Assembly: GCF_040544555.1 (NCBI RefSeq)
Contig: NZ_JBEPKD010000023.1
Span: 1 to 64,000 of the forward strand
Direction of reading: 5' to 3'
DNA from: Halalkalibacter oceani
Lineage (GTDB): Bacteria; Bacillota; Bacilli; Bacillales; Bacillaceae_D
DNA: 64,000 bases
The notes beneath the pieces were generated by a model. It searched no databases. It was not told the DNA's origin and worked only from the letters and a program-made list of their open reading frames with translations. Positions 44,059 through 52,504 of the stretch are shown here, one piece after another. Position 1 is the first letter of the stretch. Each line of letters opens with the position of its first letter. Made by a program: the position numbers and the translations under genes.

Positions 44059-45894
44059 ATGATTATTAACAACAACATCCCAGCTTTAAACACGTACCGT
44101 CAAATGGGTATCAACCAAGGCGGCGCACAAAAGGCAATGGAAAAACTATCTTCAGGTCTTCGCATTAACCGTGCAGGAGATGACGCTGCAGGTCTAGCAA
44201 TCTCTGAAAAAATGCGTGCACAAATCCGCGGCTTGGATCAAGCATCTCGTAACTCTCAAGATGGTATCTCTATGATCCAAACAGCTGAAGGTGCTCTTCA
44301 AGAAACACAAAACATCCTTCAACGTATGCGTGAACTTGCGACTCAAGCCTCAAACGATACAAATGTTGAAGTTGACCGTAACGAAATTCAGAAGGAAATC
44401 AATCAGCTAACCTCTGAAATCAACCGTATCGGTAACACAACTGAGTTCAACACTCGCAGACTATTAAATGGTGACTTGTCTTCTTCATATGAAGTAGCTC
44501 CTGAATCAACAACAGATGCAATTACAGTAGATGTAACGAAGGCAATTACTCAAACTGTTATTGTTGGCGAAGAGCCGGTGTCTTGGTCTGATGCTGATTC
44601 TCAAGTTGATTTTGATATTTCTTTTACAGGACCTGCGGCGAACGGGTTTGATTGGTCAACTTTAAATACTGACGAAACAAATGAACTATCAATTACAAGA
44701 ACAGCTGACGGTTTCACACTATCTTTTGCGGGTCAAGATAGCGCTGCAGAAACTTTAGTAATTAATGCTGAAGCACTTGCCTACGATGCTGAGAATGACA
44801 CATATACATTTGATAACCATGGAATTTCATTCTCGTTTACAGGTGAAGATGTTGAAAATTGGGCAGAAGGTGAATCTGTTACAATTGATTTAAATAAAGT
44901 TGACAATGCAAGTGGTGATGTTACTGGGGGAGTTAACACCATTGCCGAAGCGCAAGACTGGACAACGAATACAATTGCTGACCCTACTACAGAAACTGGT
45001 GCAGCTTTGACTAACTTTGAAGTTAATGGTGATTCTGCGGAATTACTTGCAGATGTTGCACAAGTCCATGTGGCGTGGGATAGTGCTGGTGGTGAGCTTT
45101 TGGTTGATTTCCGAGATGTTGACGGTAATTCTATTTCATCAAACACACTTTCTTGGGATGGAACCACAGCAATTTCATATAGCTCAAATGGAGTCTCATT
45201 TGACTTAGATGCCAATGACGCTACTGCTATCGAAGGGACATTCTCATTAGAAACAGCTACGACAACAGTGACAGTTACTCCAGAGGAAACTACAGCTGCC
45301 CAATTTGAAGATCGTTCACTATCTTTCCAAATTGGTGCGAATCAAAACCAGGCACTTAAACTAGCAATTAATGATATGCGTTCAGAATCTCTTGGAGTCA
45401 GTTCGACTGGAGCTGCAACTCAATGGGTTGAGATTTCTAGAGGTCATGAGTCATTAATTGAGGCTGGCACAATGATTACTGGTGATGATGCTGTTGCAGA
45501 AGGCTTAGATGCAGATAAATTTTATGTTCAAGCAACTTTCACATCTGGTAATGATGTGACAGACGGTACGAATGCTGCAGGAGTGGAACGTGGTTTATCC
45601 ATGGAGAGCCACGAATCAGCTGCAGCTGCAGTTACAATTATAAATGATGCAATTGAACGTGTATCAGCAGAACGCTCTATGCTTGGGGCAACTCAAAATC
45701 GTCTAGAGCATACAATTTCTAACTTGAACAACTCTGCAGAGAACCTGCAAGCTGCTGAATCTCGTATTCGTGACGTGGATATGGCGCGTGAGATTATGAA
45801 CATGACGAAGAACAACATCTTGGCTCAAGCTTCTCAAGCGATGCTTGCGCAAGCGAACCAAGCGCCGCAAGCGGTTCTTCAATTACTTGGATAA
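44059..45894 (+). CDS. hag: Flagellin (Hag), long form with acidic central domain
   Basis: The main filament subunit, 611 aa, twice the length of B. subtilis Hag. Conserved D0/D1 ends are clear: MIINNNIPALNTYRQMGINQ, LSSGLRINRAGDDAAGLAIS and the C-terminal NRLEHTISNLNNSAENLQAA then SRIRDVDMAREIM. Between about residues 155 and 500 lies a Thr/Asp/Glu-rich beta-type insert with almost no Lys or Arg, likely the exposed D2/D3 domains. Its DNA is AT-richer than the ends. ATG at 44059 has AAGGAGG; it is preceded by a sigma-D promoter and CsrA sites. Export uses the flagellar apparatus with FliS as chaperone. Confidence 0.96.
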   Translation: MIINNNIPALNTYRQMGINQGGAQKAMEKLSSGLRINRAGDDAAGLAISEKMRAQIRGLDQASRNSQDGISMIQTAEGALQETQNILQRMRELATQASNDTNVEVDRNEIQKEINQLTSEINRIGNTTEFNTRRLLNGDLSSSYEVAPESTTDAITVDVTKAITQTVIVGEEPVSWSDADSQVDFDISFTGPAANGFDWSTLNTDETNELSITRTADGFTLSFAGQDSAAETLVINAEALAYDAENDTYTFDNHGISFSFTGEDVENWAEGESVTIDLNKVDNASGDVTGGVNTIAEAQDWTTNTIADPTTETGAALTNFEVNGDSAELLADVAQVHVAWDSAGGELLVDFRDVDGNSISSNTLSWDGTTAISYSSNGVSFDLDANDATAIEGTFSLETATTTVTVTPEETTAAQFEDRSLSFQIGANQNQALKLAINDMRSESLGVSSTGAATQWVEISRGHESLIEAGTMITGDDAVAEGLDADKFYVQATFTSGNDVTDGTNAAGVERGLSMESHESAAAAVTIINDAIERVSAERSMLGATQNRLEHTISNLNNSAENLQAAESRIRDVDMAREIMNMTKNNILAQASQAMLAQANQAPQAVLQLLG

Positions 45895-45912
45895 TAGCAT
45901 TTTCTTTTCAAA

Positions 45913-45941
45913 AGACTCTGGCGATGCCAGGGTCTTTTTTC
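45913..45941 (+). terminator. Terminator after hag
   Basis: AGACTCTGGC and GCCAGGGTCT pair around GAT, followed by TTTTT. Confidence 0.88.
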
Positions 45942-46139
45942 TCGTGCTCAAGGGTGAAAAAAGATCGGGAGGTCTGGTCTATTTTCCTAGTTCGACAGGG
46001 TGAGTGGAACATTATCCCTAGTGCTCATTATTCAATTTTCTCGGACAGTAGGCAGAAATGTAATAATAGTTTGAATAGTTGTGGAGGTGGTGGTAAATTA
46101 GGATTTGGTTGTAAAGGATGGGAACGGGAGGATGAGGAG

Positions 46140-47531
46140 ATGGAGAGGATACTGAGGTGGAAAGGGTGGTTGCTGCCGTTTTTTAGTTTGGCACTTTTAC
46201 TTGGCTGTTCGGCAAATGATGAGGTGGAAGGCGAAGCGGATACGGAAGGGGAATTGGTCGAAGCAACGGCTGAAGAGGAAAGGGAGTTGGAGCCTGTGCC
46301 GGTTGCGGCGAATGTTGAACGTTTCCAGCATTCTGAGCCAGACATGCTCATGCGGGCTGAGCCGGGTATGTATCATGGCGACCAGTATGACGAGGAAATC
46401 GTGCTGGACGCTTTGAAGGCTGCGGTAGAAGAAGGGATTGAGGGGGAGGAGCTTTTTTATGTTCTCCTCGATTTAGTGGCGGAGGATTATCGAAAGTATC
46501 AGGATTATTTTGATCAAGTTGAAATTACGAGGCTGGACGTGACAGACCGCCCTGGTGAAATGGAGCTGGATGTTGAAGAGGGGGAAGCGCGTATCCCGCA
46601 AGCGAATGTTCAGGTGCTGTTTGATTCGAGTAGAAGTATGACGGGAACGGTCGATGGCGCTGTGAAAATGGAATTGGCGAAGGAAGCGGTGGAAGATTTT
46701 CTGGCGCAGATGCCGGACAACACGCATGTTTCCCTGCGTGTATACGGCCATAAAGGAGATAATACAGCGGAAGGGTATGCGGAGTCTTGCGCGGGTACGG
46801 AGCTGATGTATCCATTCAGTCCGTTTGAAGAAGACGCATTTTTAGAGGCGCTCGATCAGTTTGCGCCAACCGGATTTACCCCGATCGCCGCTTCGATTGA
46901 AGCGGCGAAAGAAGATTTGTTGGCCGCGGGCGGGGAACAGATTGAAAGTATTATTTATATTGTCAGTGACGGAGAAGAAACATGTGAAGGTGATCCGGTT
47001 CAGGCGGCGAGAGAGTTGCATGAAAGTGAGATAAACGCAGTTGTGAACATTATCGGTTTTGATGTGGCGAATGAAGAGCAGGAAGCGCTAATGGAGATAG
47101 CCGAGGCGGGTGGTGGTGAATATTTTTCAGCTGATTCAGCAAATCAATTAAAAGAAATTCTCCGCCAGCGTCGAAATGAGCTGATTAGCGAATGGCGCGA
47201 GTGGCAAAATGAAAATCTCTCCGAAAGTAGAGTGAGGCAGCAAGAGATAGTCGGAGAGTCGAGGGAACTGCAGATGGAGATGACCGAACTGACGAGAACA
47301 GAACAAGAAAGAATGGTTACGCTCTCTCGGCAATTAGAGGATGAGCTTGATATGAATATGCTGCAGCTGCGCAATGCCGCGAACAGCCGCGCTCTTGCTT
47401 TGCGAAATTACATGACGAGCACGTCGCTGCAAATCAGAAACGAAGCCGTGTCGACCGGCCTGTCGGAAAGAAATGAAGTGCTGCAAGAGGGATTAAACGA
47501 AAGACATAAGCTGTATAGAGGAGAGGAGTGA
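46140..47531 (+). CDS. VWA-domain lipoprotein with C-terminal coiled coil
   Basis: A surface lipoprotein of 463 aa. The signal ends at LLLGC with lipidated Cys23, followed by a Glu-rich linker. The von Willebrand A domain spans about 155-345 with the metal-site motif DSSRSMTG (about 162-169), a Thr-containing second loop (APTGFTPIAASIEAA) and VSDGEETCEGDP as the third. The last 115 residues (RRNELISEWREWQNENLSES onward) are strongly helical and charged. I start at ATG 46140, behind GGAGGATGAGGAG; the longer frame from 45924 has no signal peptide. VWA lipoproteins bind ligands through a divalent metal, often in adhesion or assembly. Its place between two flagellin genes is unusual. Confidence 0.85.
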   Translation: MERILRWKGWLLPFFSLALLLGCSANDEVEGEADTEGELVEATAEEERELEPVPVAANVERFQHSEPDMLMRAEPGMYHGDQYDEEIVLDALKAAVEEGIEGEELFYVLLDLVAEDYRKYQDYFDQVEITRLDVTDRPGEMELDVEEGEARIPQANVQVLFDSSRSMTGTVDGAVKMELAKEAVEDFLAQMPDNTHVSLRVYGHKGDNTAEGYAESCAGTELMYPFSPFEEDAFLEALDQFAPTGFTPIAASIEAAKEDLLAAGGEQIESIIYIVSDGEETCEGDPVQAARELHESEINAVVNIIGFDVANEEQEALMEIAEAGGGEYFSADSANQLKEILRQRRNELISEWREWQNENLSESRVRQQEIVGESRELQMEMTELTRTEQERMVTLSRQLEDELDMNMLQLRNAANSRALALRNYMTSTSLQIRNEAVSTGLSERNEVLQEGLNERHKLYRGEE

Positions 47532-47562
47532 ATAAAATAAAGGAGTGAACGGACATTTTTTA

Positions 47563-47611
47563 GTTAGGCTATCTTAAAGGGAACGAGACCCTTTTACGAT
47601 AGCCTATTTTT
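47563..47611 (+). terminator. Terminator after VWA gene
   Basis: TAGGCTATC...AAAGGG pairs with CCCTTT...GATAGCCTA, then TTTTTTT. Confidence 0.88.
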
Positions 47612-47634
47612 TTAATCTAAAATTCTCCTTTTTG

Positions 47635-47662
47635 TAAAAAGTGAACGGGAAAAAGCCGATAA
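47635..47662 (+). promoter_or_regulatory. Sigma-D promoter of second flagellin
   Basis: TAAA (47635-47638) and GCCGATAA (47655-47662) are 16 nt apart, 45 bp before the start codon. Confidence 0.78.
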
Positions 47663-47707
47663 ATACAAAAAAGAGGTGTCAGGCCTGTTGAAAGGAGAAT
47701 CCGAACG

Positions 47708-48541
47708 ATGATCATTCGCCACAATGGAATGGCGTTAACCGCCTATCGTCATTATCAGCAAAACAGCTTTTTGCTGCAGCGTTCAATGGAGCGCCTTTCT
47801 TCAGGTCAGCGGATCAATCGGGCGGCCGATGATCCGGCGGGTCTGGCCATTTCAGAAAAAATGCGCGCGCAAATCCGTGGTTTGGAGCAGGCGGCCCGAA
47901 ATGCGCGCGACGGAATTTCCGTTTTGCAAACAGCGGAGGGGGCGCTAGCCGAGACGCAGGCGATTTTGCAGCGGATGCGGGAGTTGGCTGTGCAGGCGGC
48001 AAATGACACGAACACAGACAGTGAGCGCGAGGCGATTGCAAAAGAGCTTCAACAGCTGCGTGAGGCGATTGATTCGATTGGGAACTCGACGGAGTTTAAT
48101 ACGAGAAAGCTGCTTGATGGCTCTGGCGATGGCGAGAAGGTCTCACTTTCTTTGCAAATTGGCGCCAATAGCGGTCAAAGCATGCAGATCGAGTTTAACG
48201 ATATGCGGGCGGGTGCTCTCGGGCTGGATGAAGAAGATGCCCTGGACGTGTCGACGCATGAAAAAGCGGAAGCGGTGATCGGGAGGCTGGAGAGCGCCTT
48301 GCGTCAAGTTTCATCAGAGCGTTCCCGAATCGGCGCCTATCAAAATCGGCTTGAGCATACGATTTCCAATTTGACGAATACGGCGGAGAATCTGCAGGCC
48401 GCTGAATCACGCATTCGCGATGTTGACATTGCCAAAGAGATGATGGAATATACGAAGCGGTCGCTTCTTGCCCAAGTCTCGCTGGCGATGATGGCCCAGG
48501 CCAATCAGCAGGCGCAAATGGTGTTGCGCTTGCTTCAGTAG
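47708..48541 (+). CDS. Second flagellin, short form
   Basis: A 277-aa flagellin with the D0/D1 ends and almost no central insert: MIIRHNGMALTAYRHYQQNS, LSSGQRINRAADDPAGLAIS, and C-terminal NRLEHTISNLTNTAENLQAA then SRIRDVDIAKEMMEYTK. It shares most end residues with Hag at 44.1 kb but is richer in Ala and Arg and higher in GC, and the N-terminus has His7, Ala9 and other changes at normally invariant filament-core positions. It has its own sigma-D promoter and terminator. It could be a minor or alternative filament subunit; the AAGGAGAA site suggests decent expression. There are no CsrA-like sites before it. Confidence 0.92.
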   Translation: MIIRHNGMALTAYRHYQQNSFLLQRSMERLSSGQRINRAADDPAGLAISEKMRAQIRGLEQAARNARDGISVLQTAEGALAETQAILQRMRELAVQAANDTNTDSEREAIAKELQQLREAIDSIGNSTEFNTRKLLDGSGDGEKVSLSLQIGANSGQSMQIEFNDMRAGALGLDEEDALDVSTHEKAEAVIGRLESALRQVSSERSRIGAYQNRLEHTISNLTNTAENLQAAESRIRDVDIAKEMMEYTKRSLLAQVSLAMMAQANQQAQMVLRLLQ

Positions 48542-48566
48542 ACGTAAAGGAATGTTCAATGAAGAA

Positions 48567-48616
48567 AGAGGTCGTCTGAAAAAGGGCTCCCATTTCCCTT
48601 TAGACGACCTTTTTCT
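48567..48616 (+). terminator. Terminator after second flagellin
   Basis: GAGGTCGTCTGAAAAAGGG pairs with TCCCTTTAGACGACCT with minor mismatches, then TTTTTC. Confidence 0.85.
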
Positions 48617-48692
48617 CATTTTACGCATTGATAGAGACCGTTTCTAAACGGGTATATAGTAATAAGGGGAGTTTATTACAAGGGAGGCGAGT

Positions 48693-48935
48693 ATGAATAA
48701 ACGAAATGAAGAACAACTAAGTTTTTTGAAAGAACAGTTGGAATGGAGTAAGCGCCAAACCTGGTTATTGGAAGAAATAGAGATGAAACTGCGCGCGATG
48801 AAAAAAATCGCAGAATATGCGTTGGAAGCCGATTTATCGGAGGAAGAGGCAAATCTGCTTAACCGGGAAATTACGGAATGCCAGCAGGAAGTGAAAGCGT
48901 TGCAGAAACAGCTTTCTCCTGATTATGTGCATTAA
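48693..48935 (+). CDS. Small coiled-coil protein in flagellar locus, 80 aa
   Basis: AAGGGAGG precedes the ATG. The product is a highly charged helix throughout (FLKEQLEWSKRQTWLLEEIE, ALEADLSEEEANLLNREITE) with no signal or membrane region. No family is recognised. It lies between the second flagellin and a sigma-D-driven operon, so a chaperone-like role is conceivable from its size and composition, but it could be unrelated. Confidence 0.65.
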   Translation: MNKRNEEQLSFLKEQLEWSKRQTWLLEEIEMKLRAMKKIAEYALEADLSEEEANLLNREITECQQEVKALQKQLSPDYVH

Positions 48936-48946
48936 TAGCCGCTCAT

Positions 48947-48974
48947 TAAACAAAAGGGGATCGATTGCCGATAT
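48947..48974 (+). promoter_or_regulatory. Sigma-D promoter of small flagellar operon
   Basis: TAAA (48947-48950) and a perfect GCCGATAT (48967-48974) with 16 nt between, followed by AATGG; the start point would be near 48981, directly before the gene at 48998. Confidence 0.82.
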
Positions 48975-48997
48975 AATGGAAGAGGAACTTTGATGAA

Positions 48998-49378
48998 ATG
49001 GGTGATCGGATGGAGCGCTATATCGATGTAATGAAGCAGGCACTGGCTGTCATGGAAACAATGGAGGAAGGGTTGGCTCATATTGCGACACAATTGCATG
49101 AAGGGCGTGTTGAGCAGTCCCTCCCTTTATTTGAAGATGTCATGACGGCTTATGCTGTGCTGGAGCGGTCGCTTTTCCCTGTATTTACTGAATTAAAGAG
49201 CGACGCGGAAAAAGGTGAGCTGATCAAGCTGCGCCAAAGCTTGGAAATGATCCTGACCGGCTACGAAGAGCAGGAATACGGACGGGTAAAAGAGGTGATT
49301 CAGTTCACCGCCCTGCCGAAAGTGAAGCAAGTGAAGAGTGGGCTGGAGCAATTGTTCTCTCCGTTTTTAGTTTCTTAA
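48998..49378 (+). CDS. Hypothetical sigma-D-controlled protein, 126 aa
   Basis: A soluble helical protein of 126 aa (VMKQALAVMETMEEGLAHIA, VEQSLPLFEDVMTAYAVLER, YGRVKEVIQFTALPKVKQV). It belongs to no family I can name. ATG at 48998 has GAGGAA at a slightly long distance; ATG at 49010, preceded by GGGTGATCGG, would shorten it by four residues. A near-perfect sigma-D promoter about 25 bp upstream ties it to motility or autolysin expression. The zinc-ribbon gene follows after 31 bp and yjfB after that, probably in one transcript. The helical, four-helix-like build resembles flagellar chaperones (inference). Confidence 0.75.
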   Translation: MGDRMERYIDVMKQALAVMETMEEGLAHIATQLHEGRVEQSLPLFEDVMTAYAVLERSLFPVFTELKSDAEKGELIKLRQSLEMILTGYEEQEYGRVKEVIQFTALPKVKQVKSGLEQLFSPFLVS

Positions 49379-49409
49379 AATAGATAGAATGAATAGGAGG
49401 GGCGCCTGG

Positions 49410-49637
49410 ATGGAGGAGCGCTTTTGTCCTGAGTGTGGACATGTCAAGGAGGAGTGGACGCTTCCTTTTTGTCATGCCTGTTACAAGCAGTTTCGCCTGG
49501 AGATTAATCAGGTGAAGGAGCTGCTGAAGAAGCAGCCGACACTTTCTGTTATGGACATTGCACGGGAAACCGGGTTGAGCGTGCGGCGCCTGAAACAGAT
49601 GCTGGAATTTGGTTCTTTTCAGCGTCCTGATTATTGA
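49410..49637 (+). CDS. Zinc-ribbon / HTH small protein, YvyF-like
   Basis: A 75-aa protein with four Cys in CPECG and CHACY (about residues 6-9 and 22-25) and a helix-turn-helix-like half (VMDIARETGLSVRRLKQMLE, about 48-67). The layout copies the first part of YvyF at 36.2 kb, including the spacing of the Cys pairs to the helical segment, so it may be a short paralogue. AGGAGGGG lies 7 nt before ATG at 49410; the in-frame ATG at 49389 precedes that site. It is likely co-transcribed from the sigma-D promoter at 48947 and could be a DNA-binding regulator in the motility locus. Confidence 0.75.
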   Translation: MEERFCPECGHVKEEWTLPFCHACYKQFRLEINQVKELLKKQPTLSVMDIARETGLSVRRLKQMLEFGSFQRPDY

Positions 49638-49655
49638 ACAAAAGGAGGTGTTACA

Positions 49656-49856
49656 ATGGATATTGCTTTACTGTCTATGGCGATGAGTCAAGGACAAGTA
49701 CAGCAGCAGGCCAGCATGGCGGTGATGAAGAAGGCGCTCGGTAATGCGGAGCAGCAGGGAGAGGCGTTGCAGAAGCTGATGGGTTCGGCCGATGCCGCTG
49801 CGATCCAGCATGCCGCCCAGCCGCATCTTGGTGGTTCAATTGATCTGAAATTATAG
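49656..49856 (+). CDS. YjfB family putative motility protein
   Basis: A 66-aa protein of the YjfB family, known as sigma-D-controlled small proteins in Bacillus. The start MDIALLSMAMSQGQVQQQAS and the ALGNAEQQGEALQKLM helix are typical. AAAGGAGGTG sits 6-7 nt before ATG. It is cytosolic or perhaps exported without a signal; the function is not established. It closes the small sigma-D operon and has a terminator 7 bp downstream. Confidence 0.85.
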   Translation: MDIALLSMAMSQGQVQQQASMAVMKKALGNAEQQGEALQKLMGSADAAAIQHAAQPHLGGSIDLKL

Positions 49857-49862
49857 CAAAGC

Positions 49863-49902
49863 GACCTTCAAAGGGGGATGTCAACCTTTGGAGGTCTTTT
49901 TT
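49863..49902 (+). terminator. Terminator after yjfB-like gene
   Basis: GACCTTCAAAGG pairs with CCTTTGGAGGTC, followed by TTTTTT. Confidence 0.87.
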
Positions 49903-49925
49903 ATGGAGAAATGGTGAATCACTGC

Positions 49926-49953
49926 TAAACGAATGTGGTACACCCGCCGATAT
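49926..49953 (+). promoter_or_regulatory. Sigma-D promoter of flaG-fliD-fliS-fliT
   Basis: TAAA (49926-49929) and perfect GCCGATAT (49946-49953), 16 nt apart, 33 bp before the flaG start. Confidence 0.82.
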
Positions 49954-49985
49954 AAAAGATAACAGAATCTGCGGAGGTGCCACGT

Positions 49986-50351
49986 ATGGACGTGAAAAGT
50001 GCTTCATCTCAAGGGTTGTCGAATGTCTTTCAGTCAAGTAAAAGTGATTCAGCTTCAAAGGAATCACCTTCCACGATCATTGAAAAAGGAATTGCATTTG
50101 CGAAAGAACAGTTTAAGGAAGAGGTCACAAAAGATCGGCTTCAAAAGCAGGCGGACAGCATGAATCAGCTTCTGGAAACGAATATGACAGCATTGAAATT
50201 TAACATACATGAAGATTTGAACCGGACTTATGTCCAGGTGGTGAATAGGGAGACTGATGAAATCGTGAAAGAAATCCCGCCGGAGAAGTTCCTTGATATG
50301 GTCGCCTCCATGCTGAAACAGGCCGGCCTAATTGTTGATGAACGAGTTTAA
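49986..50351 (+). CDS. flaG: FlaG family flagellar protein (YvyC)
   Basis: A 121-aa protein that sits before fliD in many flagellar loci and affects filament length in some bacteria. The Ser-rich, variable N-terminus (about 1-35) is followed by a helix (AKEQFKEEVTKDRLQKQADS) and the conserved FlaG core: MTALKFNIHEDLNRTYVQVV and DEIVKEIPPEKFLDMVASML (about 65-110). ATG at 49986 lies after GGAGGTG; GTG at 49977 overlaps that site. The sigma-D promoter is just upstream, and fliD follows after 33 bp. Confidence 0.92.
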   Translation: MDVKSASSQGLSNVFQSSKSDSASKESPSTIIEKGIAFAKEQFKEEVTKDRLQKQADSMNQLLETNMTALKFNIHEDLNRTYVQVVNRETDEIVKEIPPEKFLDMVASMLKQAGLIVDERV

Positions 50352-50384
50352 TAAAGAAAGAAGTATGGAAAGGAGAGCGAAACA

Positions 50385-52418
50385 GTGAGAATTTCAGGTA
50401 TGGCAACAGGAATGGATATTGAACAGATCGTAAAGGATCTAATGAGAGCGGAACGGATGCCGGTTAACAAAATGATGCAGGACCGCCAGACGATCCAATG
50501 GAAAATGGAGGACTACCGTGAAATCAACCGAAAGCTCGATACATTCCGAAACAACACGTTTGACTCGGTTATCCGTCAATCGAACATGCTGGCGAAAATC
50601 GTCACCAGCTCAAACGAAAGCAAAGTAACCGCGACCGCCGCAGCGAATCCGGGAAATGTTTCGTTGCGAATTAGTAACATCCAACAACTGGCAAAAGCAG
50701 CGTCTTATAACAGTACAGATAAAATTTCTGGAGGTGAGTCTAAGGTTAACCCGACAGCCACATTAGGCTCACAAACGTTTGCAGGTGAAGCGGCAGAAGG
50801 AGAAGCAAAGTTTGAGTGGCAGTCAGGGATTGTCCATCGTGAGAATGTTCGTCAGTCCACAGCCTCTGATACGGTTGACCTAGGGAAAGAAAATATTGTA
50901 AACCCAGAGGATATGGTTGTTAAAGTCAATGGAAAGGTCTATGATGTTGTGCTTAATGGAGAGGACCTAAATGAGAATTCTGTGCTGCTTGATGCAGAGA
51001 GTGGAACTTTACGGTTTGAGGAGCCTTTAGCTGCTGGAACGACCGTGCAAACAGTTTATATGACAGATAATGAAACTGAGGAATTCACTCTGGAAACAGG
51101 AAGAGCGACTTTTCAGGTTCAAAAGGGCGGGCTTGATGCAGCTTCTCTTTCCATTACAGCTGGTTCTACAACATATTCTGGTGCAGATATTATTACTGAC
51201 CCTGAAGAATGGGGCGATGGACAAGAAGGTAAGGTGTTTGTCAACCTTGATACAGGGCAGATCAGGTTTAATGAAGAGCAGACGGATGTTTCAGTCACCT
51301 ATGCGCAAAGCTATGCTACTGCAGGGATTTCTGCCTATAATGAAAAAGGTGAAGAAGTACGCGATAAATTTGTCTTTACAGCAAATCAGTCATTAAATAC
51401 CGTCTTTACCGAACTTAGTCGTTCTCAAGTCGGAGTAAATGGGTTTTACGACGAGCATTCTGATAAAGTAAACATGACCCGGACGGAGACGGGGGTGTTT
51501 AACGAAAACGGAGATGAGATGACTTTTACTGGTTTTTTTGCTAGTGCTCTAAAGCTGGATGGTACACAGGAGAGCGGCGCGCAAAATGCAGTATTTGAAC
51601 TCAATGGCTTAGAAACGGAACGACGCTCCAACACGTTTACTGTTTCCGGAATGACGATTACGTTAAAAGATACAGCGCCTGATGAAGAAATTACGCTTGG
51701 CGTTTCAACCGATACGGATAAAGTGTTTGATACGATCAAAGGCTTTATCGACGAATACAATGAGCTGATTGATTTTGTAAATGGCAAGATGACGGAGGAG
51801 CGCTATCGTGATTATAAGCCATTGACGGATGAAGAAAAAGAAGCGCTGTCCGAGAAGGAAATCGAACAGTGGGAAGAGCGTGCCCGCAGCGGTTTGCTTC
51901 GTAATGATCAGGCATTGCGCACGCCGTTTGATCAAATGCGTGTCGATATGTACAGCTCGGTTTCGGGGGAGCTGGCTACCCAATTTAACCATTTGTCGGC
52001 GATCGGGATTACGACGACCAATGATTATATGGCCAGAGGAAAGCTGGAAATTGATGAAGACAAGCTTCGTGCTGCGATTGAAAGCGACGCAGAAGGGGTT
52101 TTCCAGCTGTTTGCGGCGGACGGAGACAGCTTTGAAGAAAAAGGGATTGCCAGACGTGTGCGTGACACGCTCGATGGGGCGATTTCCTCGTTGGCCGAGC
52201 GTGCCGGTGGCTTCCGCGGGTTAGTACAGAACCATCAGTTTACGCTTGGACGTAATTTGAATGATATTAATGATCGGATTTCAAATTTTGAACGTCGCCT
52301 GCAGCAGGTGGAAGAGCGTTACTGGCGGCAATTTAACGCCATGGAAGCAGCGGTTCAACGAGCGAACCAGCAGGCAGAATCGCTCTTTGCCCAGCTATAT
52401 GGAAATCAGGGACAATAA
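50385..52418 (+). CDS. fliD: Flagellar filament cap protein FliD (HAP2)
   Basis: Caps the growing filament and guides flagellin folding; exported by the flagellar system with FliT help. It has 677 aa against about 500 in B. subtilis. The N-terminus is conserved (MRISGMATGMDIEQIVKDLM, WKMEDYREINRKLDTFRNNT) and so is the C-terminal half (FIDEYNELIDFVNGKMTEER, NHLSAIGITTTNDY, FNAMEAAVQRANQQAESLFA). A beta-rich acidic insert spans about 115-330 and reads AT-richer than the flanks. GTG at 50385 follows GGAGAGCG at close to normal spacing. fliS follows after 86 bp. Confidence 0.94.
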   Translation: MRISGMATGMDIEQIVKDLMRAERMPVNKMMQDRQTIQWKMEDYREINRKLDTFRNNTFDSVIRQSNMLAKIVTSSNESKVTATAAANPGNVSLRISNIQQLAKAASYNSTDKISGGESKVNPTATLGSQTFAGEAAEGEAKFEWQSGIVHRENVRQSTASDTVDLGKENIVNPEDMVVKVNGKVYDVVLNGEDLNENSVLLDAESGTLRFEEPLAAGTTVQTVYMTDNETEEFTLETGRATFQVQKGGLDAASLSITAGSTTYSGADIITDPEEWGDGQEGKVFVNLDTGQIRFNEEQTDVSVTYAQSYATAGISAYNEKGEEVRDKFVFTANQSLNTVFTELSRSQVGVNGFYDEHSDKVNMTRTETGVFNENGDEMTFTGFFASALKLDGTQESGAQNAVFELNGLETERRSNTFTVSGMTITLKDTAPDEEITLGVSTDTDKVFDTIKGFIDEYNELIDFVNGKMTEERYRDYKPLTDEEKEALSEKEIEQWEERARSGLLRNDQALRTPFDQMRVDMYSSVSGELATQFNHLSAIGITTTNDYMARGKLEIDEDKLRAAIESDAEGVFQLFAADGDSFEEKGIARRVRDTLDGAISSLAERAGGFRGLVQNHQFTLGRNLNDINDRISNFERRLQQVEERYWRQFNAMEAAVQRANQQAESLFAQLYGNQGQ

Positions 52419-52504
52419 TAAGGAATTATTTGCATCAATAGACTGTTATCGGCAATTATTTATAGTATAATAGTCTTAGAGTATGAGCCAAAAGGAAGGG
52501 TGAC

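Noticed and set aside
45924..46139. N-terminal extension of the VWA lipoprotein
   Set aside because: The extension begins inside the hag terminator, lacks a ribosome site and would hide the lipoprotein signal that starts at 46140.
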